64,000 bases of DNA from Henckelia pumila (taxonomy: Eukaryota; Streptophyta; Magnoliopsida; Lamiales; Gesneriaceae). A program made the translations under genes and the position numbers. The first letter of the stretch is position 1; every line of letters starts with the position of its first letter. The stretch spans positions 129,922,375 through 129,986,374 of the forward strand of contig NC_133121.1 in the NCBI RefSeq assembly GCF_033568475.1, read 5' to 3'. Shown in pieces: positions 20,321-61,600 of the stretch. The notes under the pieces were generated by a model, which worked only from the letters and a program-made list of their open reading frames with translations, was not told the DNA's origin and searched no databases.

Positions 20321-21300
20321 TTGTTGGTTAATTGTGTTTGGAGATTTAGAGAAAGAAGAGTTCAATAGCTCACACTACTGAAGTAACTACTGGAATTAGT
20401 CGATGATTGATTCAGCTTATTACTACCAGGACAGTAGCAGCTCACTACTTGTTCTAATATTCCATTAGCTTTTCGATCCTACCAATCTTCCTCAAGTATA
20501 TTTAAGTGTTTTCAAATACACATGAGAAAGAAAGTTTTCACATAAAAAAATCAAAAATATTTTGCTAACTATCCCAATGCATATATCACAATTCACAAAC
20601 AATAGTTTTGGGATTAATTCTCCTATTTTAAACTTACTTCCGTCTCTTCAAGATACCCAAAATGAATCATATACTCGTTTCTTTCACAAACCAGTAGCTA
20701 GCTCATCACTTTGTTGCAATGGGGACAATACACATTTCATTGCGAGTTTATCTTATAATTTTCCGTCGTCTATGTATAACCATCTCTCTAGTTTTCCCTA
20801 ATATTTGCATGATTGACGTACACCATATTAACAGTATATAAATGTCAATGAATTTGTTTCCAATCCGTATTTTAAAAATGCAAAAACAATAATGACACCG
20901 TATCATGGTTATTTTTTGAGACGAATATCCAATTTTGTTCGATTCATGAAAGATATGTTGACTTGAGATAAAAATATTCTTTTTAATTACAAATATAGAT
21001 CGAATCGATCCGTCTCATAAATAAATTTAAAGAATACGACAAAAATAAATTAATGAATCCGAGTTGACAAATTCGAAATTGATTCTCAATCAACCCTAGC
21101 TAAAAAAAACACAACCGCTAGGCTTGTTCTTAACGAATGTGTATACAGGCTGAAAACCTATGATGAATATGCGTGGGAACAAATTGAAAATAATAAGGAA
21201 ATAATATCACTATACATTAAGTTGGGCCTTCTCGCTCCATCAAAAGGCCCACTGGACTGATAACAATCTTTCAATCATGATTCGTTAACTGGCTGGCCCG
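20321..21300. other. Intergenic DNA upstream of the BEACH gene
   Basis: No gene or clear transposon end was seen. The open frame at 20562-20801 has no recognised domain. Near the right side TGGGCC (21233-21238) and GGCCCA (21246-21251) are site II-type motifs close to the inferred transcription start of the next gene and may belong to its promoter. Confidence 0.5.
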
Positions 21301-22230
21301 GCCTTTTTCCTCTGGCGCTCTACCTGCTTCGCATTTCGATTTTCGATCCCCCATCTCTTTCGATTTTCCATTAATTTTAATTTTCTCCGATCATTATCAT
21401 TTTTCCGATTTATTACTCTACTCCATATTCAACCACACCAATCGCTGAATCAGATCTTCTCTTGCAAGGTAAGATACAATCAATTACGTTCTTTATCCCA
21501 TTGTAATCATGCCCATGCTCGCATATTTGCGGATTTTTCAAATTAATTTCAAATTCTTTGATCCACACCGCGGCAGAAGATGATCTATATTTTATTGTTT
21601 TGTGAACCAGCAATGCGGTGTTGTTAGATCTGTGACGAAGTATCTGTAAACTTTAGTATTGGATTCTGCCATTTATGACAAATGTCAGCTTTTGTTCGTT
21701 TTCAGTGCTGATTTTGACCGTTAGTGATCTTGTTTCGCGTCTTACTTCATGAAAATGTGAGGAGAATCTTTTAGCTTCCCAAAGATGACTGCATTTGGTT
21801 TTGGTTGGATAAATTATTTGAAATTTGAGCTTGAACTCGCCATAATCGAACCCAGCTATCAAATTGCTGGACCCGTGGAAGGCATCGCATTTTAGTTAGT
21901 GAAATGTGTTTGCTGCAGATCCTTGTTTTATTGCCAATCATTGGTCTTCCTCCTAGATCATTTGATATGACACACTTCCTATATCTTAGTTATATATCTT
22001 ACGTGCTAAGTTAGAATGGTTGGGGGCTTCCTTTTCTATCCTGCATCTTTGACTTTCTTTATTATATTTCCTTTTTCTAGTTCTATATCACCCGTTGATT
22101 GCCAATGACTAACTTTTTTATTTTTTCGTATGATTAACTGGTACGGTTTTAATTACACATTCAGGTAAAATTACTTTGTAAAAATTTCAAATGAAGAATT
22201 CGTGAGATATAAAGATTGTTGTAGTTTTAA
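21301..22230 (+). other. 5-prime leader of the BEACH gene, with intron and tiny uORF
   Basis: A C/T-rich stretch (about 21310-21468) looks like a plant 5-prime UTR and ends CTTGCAAG followed by the donor GTAAGATAC at 21469. A plausible acceptor is TTCAG at 22164. The remaining leader contains a four-codon upstream ORF, ATG to TGA, at 22191-22205. The main start codon at 22231 follows 25 bases later. The exact transcription start is unknown. Confidence 0.55.
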
Positions 22231-47335
<25,105 letters not shown>

Positions 47336-48611
47336 AAGTCCCAAGGTAATAGATTTCATCTTTGGGAAGGAATTGTAGTTCAACACCCAATCGCTACTAT
47401 GTATTCTGCAATAGAGTTCCCTATTTTACACTCGAAATTTTCTTGAACAGCTATTTTGAAGTTGAACAGCTATTTTAAAGGGCGAGCCAAATGTAGCACG
47501 ATTGTATTTACTAGTGTGTATACTATTTTTTTTTTTACCAAAATGGGTTAAGAAAGTTTTGTTTGAGCCTGACCCTCAAACCGTGTATTCTAATTAATTT
47601 TTTCCAGGTGATGTGTAAAATTTTTTGATTCTTGTGTTAAAATTGTATCAACCTAAACCTTGATTTTGTATTGTTTTCTGGGGAAATTATTCTGTATTAA
47701 ATTTCTGACTTTAAACTTCTTTAGATTTCGGACATGTTTTGGTCTTTTATTTATTTATTTTATATTTATGCAGCGCATGCACCATTTTGCAAGATGAATT
47801 TCTCGTTTTTTTTTTTATCTTTTCTTTGAAATTAAACTAAACGATCTCCAAAATTAACTCCTATCCGAGGATGCAGGAAATTGCATAATTGCTTTCGCTT
47901 GGATATTGTTAACTTTAGATTAATTTCAAATCATTTCATTACACTATTTATTTATTTATTTGTCAATGGTTAAATATTTCAATTCTTTTAGGAATTCAAA
48001 ATAGTCATATGGGTGCGCTCTCATTGATAATAATTACCAAAACAATTAATTGGAGAGGGTAATCTGTTGGTATTAACATTTTTTAAAAAAATCAATATTA
48101 ACATATTTGAGTAAGGAAGAGAGCATAAGAGAAATTAATGTATTTGATAAAAACATTTTTTACTTTAGCTAAACAAAACCCATTGTGGTTCGAAATAACA
48201 AATCAATAATCACAACATTTTAAAACTTATATTCTGTTTCAAAATGGTACAAATTCAAAGTTTTATTTCAAATATCTTTTACTCTATACATTTATTTTTG
48301 TAATATTTTTTTCTCTCATTCAATTTAGATTTAGATAGTAAAAATAAAAATATTAATTTATACTTTATCCATCGCTAAGTGATATTATTACGAAAAAAAA
48401 TTATTTTTGGTTATGTATATTTTTTTGTGATTTGGTTCTATGTTATCAAATTTTACAATTTAGTGATTTAGTCTTTTTTTTTTCATTGGAGCACAAGTCA
48501 GTGTTGCATTGGTATCATGTCAAAAAATACTACTAAATTTTATTATAAAATTTTTAAAAATAATTTATTCTTTAATTTTTTTAGGAAATGCATAATTCGC
48601 TTGTGCCGAAA
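47336..48611. other. 3-prime flank of the BEACH gene and intergenic DNA
   Basis: The first few hundred bases probably hold the 3-prime UTR (TTGTATTT-type AT-rich signals near 47500 and 47670). The rest is AT-rich with no gene recognised. Confidence 0.5.
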
Positions 48612-49046
48612 TCTACTTATCTTTACTATATAATAATAGATAAACCCCATAAAAAAATTGTTTTTGATAATTTTAATGAGTTTTCAAATATATCCTTGAT
48701 TATTTTTTTATAAAAATAGTCAATCATTTTTTATTTTATAATTTATAATTGATTATCATTAATTAGTTATTACCCTTAACCAAGGCCCATTATCGTTTTT
48801 ACATTTTTTTTAAAAAAAAATCTACATCAATTAACTATCCTACTAGACACTAACTTCAATCATCATCACAACTTTTCAATTTTCATCATATTTTTTATTA
48901 GTTTCAACTTTTTACTTTTTGTATTATTATTTTTTTCCAATAACATGTTGATTAAGAGTAAAAAAAAATTAAAAAGGATAAAAATAAGAAAATGGTTGTA
49001 ATTGAAAATATTTTATTATACATAACGTGTGTGCCACGTTTGCTAG
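48612..49046 (+). mobile_element. Non-autonomous Helitron
   Basis: Begins TCTACTTATCTTTACTATAT directly after an A and ends CTAG directly before a T, the A^T target of Helitrons. A perfect hairpin (AACGTG at 49024-49029, loop TGTGC, CACGTT at 49035-49040) sits two bases before the CTAG. At 435 bp there is no Rep/helicase, so it would depend on an autonomous relative. Confidence 0.75.
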
Positions 49047-49512
49047 TATTAATAATCTAGTTATACCATTAATTAAAGATAAACAAACCTCTTATATTTA
49101 CCAATTTTTGGTATATCTCTTTATATTCACCAATTTTTGATATGCTGTCAAACTTTTTTATAATTTCAAGAATGTTATTAATGATTGAATTTCATATTTT
49201 ATAAATATATTCTCATCTATATCTCTTGACATTTCATTGTATTCATATTATTTCAATTTTAAAAACGATAAGCTTAATTAAAAAAATTTTGTTAAAAAAA
49301 AAATTACGATCGTCAGACGCATCGCCATAAATCCTAAATGCGAGTACATATATTCATTTCTTGCCATGCCCGACATGAACGAACCTCAAGCTGGGACGGG
49401 TGGTGTTCGCCACATTTGCGAAGCGTAAAAGTCAATTTCTTGGAAGGTCGTGGGTTGAAATTTCGATCCCGACTCATTTTCTGCCAATTTACGAACAAAA
49501 ATCTTCCCTGGA
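49047..49512 (+). other. Upstream region and leader of the AAA ATPase gene
   Basis: AT-rich to about 49310, then GC-richer sequence leading to the start codon at 49513, probably containing the promoter and 5-prime UTR. No definite TATA box was chosen. Confidence 0.45.
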
Positions 49513-54317
<4,805 letters not shown>

Positions 54318-55374
54318 TTCAAACAACTCAATTTGTATTTTCCATAATTTAAGGTTGTTATACTATTATTATCTTGTGTTGATAAAAGTATATGCATATA
54401 TATAGTCAGTCCATGTCACACGGCTTTGTGGGATAGGAAGTATTATTGTAATCCAAAGAATGCAAGATTTGTTTGATATTTGTATTCAAACATCATATTT
54501 GAATCAATACTGTGTGAATAATCATTAGAAACTAGATATTTTTTAAAGTATTCATTTATGATTCAATAATTTGATTAAGTTCCATAAAATTGGTATAGAT
54601 ATTGGATGTACATAAAGATACGGCATGATGGGCATAAAATATTTAAGTGAAATGAGATTCATTTTGGTACACGATTATTGATAAATTGATACATGAATTG
54701 ATAAATTGATACATGAATTATTGTAAATAGATTAATTGGTATATGATCAAACTAAAAATTCAAGTTCACAATTAACCTAAAAATTGTTTTAATTTTGAAC
54801 ATTTTTTCAAAATTTCATCATATCAATATCATATTTCAAAAAATTAAAACCGTGATTATATTTGTTTCAACAATCTAAAAACAATATCACAAGTTTTGGA
54901 ATATATTTATTTCATTATATTTTAATCTATATTTTTTTGTCATAATTTGAGTTGATAATTATTTAAAAAATACAATATTTTTAAAATTAGTTAACAATAA
55001 TTGATTTTAATAAGAATAATTGGACTTGAAAGCAATTTAGCTTAAGGACGAACTTTTCTTTTTTGTTTGATCACATAATCACATAAAGTCATTTATGTTA
55101 ATTCATTATAAACCAAAAATGAATTTTACCCTATTATCAATTTTAAAATTTTTGGTTTTTTTTTTTTTTTTTTTTGCTTATTAATAATAATCATCATGTA
55201 ATTGATTGATTTGTGTTTTCAGTTGTGTATAAATTAATTAAGTTTATTCAAGTAGCCAACCGAGGTGTCCCCTGTGAGCTGAAGCCAAACTGCCAAAGGA
55301 ATCCCTGAATTCACTCGAACCTGTGTGTCGATTTCGAGTTGTTTTTGGTTTGGTTTTCGAAGAGAGATTTTCAA
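54318..55374. other. Intergenic DNA between AAA ATPase and cyclophilin genes
   Basis: The left end is probably the 3-prime UTR of the ATPase gene. A 19-20-bp direct repeat (GATAAATTGATACATGAATT, about 54680-54719) and a long poly-T run (about 55157-55175) are present. The right end, from about 55250, is GC-richer and probably carries the cyclophilin promoter and 5-prime UTR. Confidence 0.5.
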
Positions 55375-57409
55375 ATGGTACGTGTCGTTCTCCTTTTACC
55401 CTTTTAATTTTTGTTATATGAAGATTTTCCAGTGCAGTTTTTTTATCAAACAGTTTCGGTTCCATTTCCGGTTTGCCGTATTTCTGATTTTTGTTTGGAA
55501 ATTACCTGTTGATTTCTAGTCAGTGACGCTTCACACGAATTTGGGCGACATTAAGTGTGAAATCTTTTGCGACGAGGTCCCAAAAACTTCTGAAGTACGT
55601 ATTTGATGCTATTTTCGAATTGATGTTTACAGGAGCAAATTTGTGCTTTCACTAACATTTGGACGACTGTTATGCCTCATTGTCGCCATGACCCTTTCAA
55701 GTATCATATTACCATGTGTTTTTAAGTTCACTGACCATGCATTTTCGTGTAAATTTTAGACTTTTTTTTGGGTTACAATTCTGTTGCAGAATTTCTTGGC
55801 CCTGTGTGCGAGTGGTTATTATGATACAACAACTTTTCATAGAAATATAAAGGGTTTCATGATCCAAGGTGGTGATCCAACAAATACCGGCAAGGGTGGG
55901 ACAAGTATATGGGGTAAGAAGTTCAATGATGAGATAAGAGAGTCTCTCAAGGTATGAGTTGCTATTTCTTGCTCCGCTAGTTTGTTATATGCTGGTGATT
56001 TAGTTTTGTGAATATCTCAATATCCATGCCAATTATGCCATGTCTTATTAGCGGTGCTCCCTTGATTCAGGATATGGACATCAAGTGTTGGGAGATACGT
56101 TTAGAACTATTCTTAAATTTCTAATGACCTTCCAAATTCTTTGTATTATATTTATACACTGTCTCAAATATTATAAAATCAAGTAGAAATTTTGCCCTCC
56201 TGTATGCTTGTTTTTCCGTGCGTGATATCTTAGCTGAATGAGGAACTGAAACCACCAAAAGTACCAAGAACCTTTGGTTTAGACTATTATTTTCTTTGTT
56301 AGAACGTTCAAAATCCTCTCCTCATGACCAACCGTGGAGCTGATCGTGCTCATTTGTGAGTTAATTTACCTTTAAGTAGCCTGAACTCTGAAGCGCACAT
56401 GACACAACAGAATGAACAGATACCCATCCCATGTATTTGTAGTTTTGCGGTTGGAATTTTAATTTGACTGTAATGTTAACGGTGTTACTTGATCTAGAGA
56501 ACTTATACTTTCAGACTGTTTGTGTTATGTATATGGACCTCTTTCCTCTTATATATAGTGCTTGTAAACTAATGGGATGAGATGGTGTGCCTTTTACTTC
56601 ATATGATTTATCACTTCATTTAATTTTGGGAATTTTAATTGGATGTAGAAGATGCAAGGAATAGTTTCTCTGTGTAATTGCTCGTGCATGAGTATTTTGA
56701 CATAACTAATCTATTAACCTCAATTCATGTATGTTGAACTTCCTTGTCAATTTTTGCCATTCATAAATCATTCTTATGTGCTGATATAATTTATGGCACA
56801 AGTAACCTATTAACCTCAATTCCAGTAGGCTGATCTTTCCTAGTCCCTTTTTGCAATTCACAGATCATTCCCGTGTGCTGATATAATATGAAGAGCATAA
56901 AGTTAATTTTGTTACAAGCACACTGACCTCGATTTTCTTGTTCTTTTGGTTTTCATCCAGCACAATGCTAGAGGTATCTTAGCCATGGCTAATAGTGGCC
57001 CTAATACAAATGGAAGCCAGTTTTTCATTACATACGGCAAGCAACCTCATCTTAATGGACTATACACCATCTTTGGCAAAGTGATTCATGGTTTTGAAGT
57101 TCTTGACATAATGGAAAAGGTAACGTCAAAAGGTTTTGACTTTTGACCCCTGTTATGTTGTGTGTTGTCAAGGGACCAATCATAATCAATTATAATTCAA
57201 AATGCCACTCTAAATTATCATTTTTCATGGTTGTGTTACTAAGTTAGAATTCTCATTATATTCCAAACAAAATTTTCATAAGCTGTATTTTTAATATAAC
57301 AAAACGTTGTTCGCGTTTTGCCCAGGCTCCAACGGGACCAGGTGATCGACCTCTTATGGAAATCAGGCTTAATCGTGTGACAATACATGCTAATCCGCTT
57401 GCTGGCTAA
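55375..57409 (+). CDS. CYP18-1: Cyclophilin-type peptidyl-prolyl isomerase (CYP18-1/PPIL3 type)
   Basis: Exons: 55375-55377 (the start codon only), 55520-55594, 55790-55951, 56961-57119, 57326-57409. The total is 483 nt, 160 aa, the same size as Arabidopsis CYP18-1. It is a single cyclophilin domain with no signal peptide or extra domain, implying cytosol or nucleus. The catalytic loop [14 protein letters not shown] is intact (Arg44), as is [15 protein letters not shown]. The position of the cyclosporin-contacting tryptophan of cyclophilin A falls in [10 protein letters not shown] and is not Trp, as in the PPIL3 group, so low cyclosporin affinity is expected. The C-terminal IHANPLAG also fits PPIL3. 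PPIL3 proteins occur in spliceosomes, and that role here is inferred from family. Confidence 0.93.
56711..56900 (+). repeat. 96-bp tandem duplication in cyclophilin intron 3
   Basis: A unit beginning CTATTAACCTCAATTC at 56711 recurs at 56807 and both end near GTGCTGATATAAT. The copies have diverged substantially. A fainter third copy may follow. Confidence 0.65.
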
Positions 57410-57942
57410 GTAAACCGTTGAAATACTGTTTGGTTCGGGAGGTTGATGTTTTTGGAAATTCACAGTATTGACATTTATTCTCTAGAGTTTGATGATGTAT
57501 TGCTGTTATGGGAATGAAGGAAAACTTATATCCTTCAAATATTTTCAAGGTTAAACCTGTGGAACTTGTGTATTTAGTTTGTGACATTATTACCTTAAAT
57601 TGATGGCATTAGATCTCATGATCTCCGACGAGTAATTTAATTGTGTTCTAATCTCTTAATTTAGGCTTCAGAACATTTGTATCATGTTTGGTCTACTGCT
57701 TTTATGGATACAATTATTTTATTTATAAAATTACGAAAATATGTTTTAGATTAGGTTCCTCGATAGCTTTGTATAACGTAATATATTTGCATTCTCGCTT
57801 TGTATTTTGAGCCCGTTTGGATTTCATATATATATATTTTTTTTAAAAAGTGTTTTTTTAAGCTCTAATTTTGTGATTTTGAAAAAACTCTAAATTTGAC
57901 TTTAAAAAGTGTTTTTTTAAGCACTTAAATGACCATCCAAAC

Positions 57943-57980
<38 letters not shown>

Positions 57981-58616
57981 AAAAAAAAGTCCAATTTCAT
58001 TTCCGAAAACCTTTGTGCTTGGTACATTCATAAATTATTTTCAGCCTAATATTCTAGAATGTACCAAGCACAAAGGCATAAACTATTTTCAGCCTAATAT
58101 TCTAGAAGGCTGTTTTGCTAAATAAACTAAAAATCAGAAAATTATTACAAAATCTAAAGTATTTTGTTTCGATTTAAGGAACAACCTTATACATAAATTA
58201 AGACTCAAAATTCATTGATTAGAAATTACCCAGGCAATTCACTTTCATAATGAAATTCATAAAATCATATATTTTTTTGGATGTACAAATTCATAAAATC
58301 ATTTTTTTGGAAAGACAAATAGGTATGGGCCAGGCTTGGTCAACTACAATTCCACCATCCGTTGAAAATAGTCAAATACGGACCCATTTGTATAGGCCCA
58401 CTCGTGTGCTTTACTTGGGTTGGTGAGGAATATTCTTTATAATTGGATCTCTCGACCTCGACCCAGTATCTGACGTCACTCGTCGCCCCACTCCATTTCT
58501 AATAAATAAATTTATTATTATTTTTAATTATTATTAGAAAAAAAGAGCTACAGAGAGCTTACTGGACAAGCTGCGAGTCCCAAAACCAGTTGGAGCTAGG
58601 TTTTTGCTGTCACTGA
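57410..58616. other. Intergenic DNA between cyclophilin and FHA genes
   Basis: Contains the cyclophilin 3-prime UTR at the left. A repeat with GTTTGGAT-type inverted ends and AAAAAGTGTTTTTTTAAGC phrases lies at about 57810-57940 and may be an hAT-like MITE. (TA)n follows near 57945-57980, then a 20-bp inverted repeat (separate entry). The probable FHA-gene promoter has GGCCCA at about 58395. Confidence 0.5.
58010..58110. repeat. Perfect 20-bp inverted repeat with duplicated loop
   Basis: CCTTTGTGCTTGGTACATTC at 58010-58029 is repeated in perfect inverted orientation at 58057-58076. The spacer sequence (ATTTTCAGCCTAATATTC) occurs between the arms and again just after the right arm (about 58082-58110), giving an arm-loop-arm-loop layout. 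Confidence 0.85.
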
Positions 58617-61600
58617 ATGGCGGAGGACGAGAGATTATCGACTAGCGAGGCCCCTAAGCCGCCGAATTCCACACCAAATGGTCCCGAAAAAATTTCCAGT
58701 AACCCTACAGAGTCGAGAAATCTCAAAACTGCAAAGGAGTTTATATCATCAGTGGCCGCGAGAATCGCCGATCAGCCGCTGCAATGCTTCGCCCCCGAAG
58801 TTTGGGGTGTGCTCACGGCCATATCGGAAAAGGCACGCCAGCGCTCCCAGGTTTGCCACTGCGCTGAAAGACTTGATTTTTGTTGGTTGCTGCTTCTTTG
58901 GTTTGTTGAAGTTTACTATGTTGTGGACACTTGGGAGTTTTCGTGGGATTTTTGTCTAGGGAATTCTTTTTCGGAATGTGATATGTTGTAGAATTATGCA
59001 AAAGGCTGCAACTTTACCTTGCTTTCATGGTTGAAGTTAGTTAATGTGTTCTAGTTTATGGTCTATTATACGGGGAAAAATAAAACCGATTATTGGATTT
59101 ACGTAATGTCGCTGACTACAGTCTTGAGAAAAATAGCATGTTTTTAGCTAACTATATGTAGAAAAGTCTTGCTTTTCCGCTCTTATTTGACAGATTAATT
59201 TAGGAACACGTCATACATGTATATTAGAATAAAGGAGCTTGATGCTGGGTAAATTCTTAGGTTTGGTGAATGTTTCATTCTTTTTACCGTATATTTTGTT
59301 ATGCTTTTATTTCCATTTGCTAGAACACGGTCTCCATTCGGCTGTTCGCCTCAACTGGATAGGCTGTTTTAAAATTCTATGAAGCTGATATTAGAGGAGC
59401 TATGTGCTCCTTTCAGGTTTATGGTTTCTTCAACTTGTTTTTGGGTGAGGCAAACACACTTTTCATACTTATGTGGCTTTGGTTTGTTTTTATGCCTTCT
59501 TATATTGATTGCTGCGATATGCTTGCGTTAGCACCACACTTTTCATACTTATGTAGCACTCCTTGGCTTGCCGCATAGTTGCATTTTATGGTATTGGCTG
59601 ATGCAAGTATTGGGAACAGGGTCTAAATATGCCTCTGACTTGCGATGAACACTGTATCGGTCGGTTAGTGGATGACACGCATTTTCGGATCACTGCACCT
59701 TCTGTAAGTGCTAATCATTGCAAGATTTATCGGAAGAAGGTTGCTTCTGCAAATACGAAACTTCCATCGGACAACTGTTGTTCCGTGTTCTTGAAAGATT
59801 CTAGGTTATTCTTTCTTTAGCAAAGGCCCATTCGTAGATTTTGGTGTAGCGAGTTTTTGATGTTTAAATTCTTGTACAGCACGAATGGTACATATTTAAA
59901 TTGGGAGAAATTGAATAAAAGTGAATCTGAAGTGAAGCTGTGCCATGGGGACATCATCTCAATAGCAGTTGCTCCACATCATGGTACGGTTAGTTCATTT
60001 ATTTAAATTGTATTCTTTTGTTAGATCTTCTCTTTGCCTTTTTTGTTTCACTCCTTAGTCTTTAGCAAGGTGGAGTTAGGTTTTCTTTGGTGATTTTTCT
60101 ATGTTAATTATCTACAATCTTGAGACCAAACAATTATATTATTTGGGAACTTCCATCAAATTCACTTTACGAACTCTGTTTTCTTGATTTTATGCAGAAC
60201 TTGCTTTTGCATTTGTGTTCCGGGAAATTCAGAAATCCTCGGTTGTAAATGATAGGCTACTGAAGAGAAAACCTGGTAAATTGCTGAGAATTTCAGTCAA
60301 TGTCTTTTTGTTTGTTTGTTTTTTTTTTTGTTAAAAAATTCGAGATTATAATTGCAGTCTAAATCAAGTGCACTAATCGGGGTTTGAGTGCAAGAATACT
60401 GGATTCTCTTTCTTTAATTTCTAATGTGCATGGGCCTAGTGCCATGAAGTTTCTATCTGTATATTGATAGCTTAGTCATTTCTTGAAGAGGAACTCGGTG
60501 CTGAGAACAAAAGACTGAAAGGGATTGGCATAGGAGCTTTAGATGGTCCAATATCGCTTGACGATTTTCGGAGTCTTGAAAAATCAAACAAGGTATTAAG
60601 ACTCTTAACCTTTGGATTATTATAGTATTACATCAACTCCTGTTTTCATATTTTCTTTCACTTATGGCAGCTTTTTATACTTTTTAAGTGTTGGGTATGC
60701 ATTGTAGGAACTCAGGAAACTTCTGGAAGATCAAGTTGCTATTACCGAAGCTTTGCGCAGTGAAAACCGTGCATCTACCGAGAAGCATGAATCTGTATGT
60801 GTTGCTTTGCTCATTCATTCTATTCTTTTAAAAAAACTGTTTTATGATGATATGCCTTTATGCATTGGTTTATGGGATGCCGCTCTCGTCATCTAGAATT
60901 TATCTATTACATATCTTGAAACCTCTTTTTATCAATCATGGTCTCGCAGTTTCAGAATTTATGATTGAAATTCATTGGAATCTTATTATATTAGGACTTG
61001 CAATTATAGCAACTGGGCGTGCATTCACTATTGCAATTGTAATGTTCTTTGATGCATATGATCGAAAAGACGAAAACATGTTGCCTTGACGTTAAGTCAG
61101 TTTAAGCTTCTTTTTCCTGCTTCGGCACATAAATGTTTGTGGCATATCCTGTTGAGTTAAGGCTAAGCTGCTGCTTTACCTCATTTGTGGAATACTCTGT
61201 AATCTGTACCTCATCCAATGTGATGAATTTACGTTATCATTCTCGTTCTCCACACCGCTTAATACAATTTCAAGGACAATTGTTGTGCATGATCTGATTT
61301 ATTTTGCGTGCTGTGTAACATTTTGATGGTTTTTGCTTGTAATAAAGATCTAACATGCTCTATATTGCAGGAAATGAGAGAGCTGCAAGAATCAATATCA
61401 AAATCTTTTCAGTCTGAATTCAACATGCTGAACCAGCATTTAGAGGCTAAAAAGAAGGAATTGGCAGAGTTGAATAGAACATTTACTGAGCAGAGACATG
61501 AGATGGAAAACCTTGACAAAAGACTTATTGCATCTAAGCAATCATGTGTTGAAGCCAATGAAATAATTGATAGGTGAGAAATGAAATAAAACAACTTAGG

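Noticed and set aside
20093-20480. Search for a right end and target duplication of the Copia LTR
   Set aside because: Several CA dinucleotides could close the LTR (near 20256 and 20316), but none is followed by the five bases that precede 5097. The boundary was left approximate.
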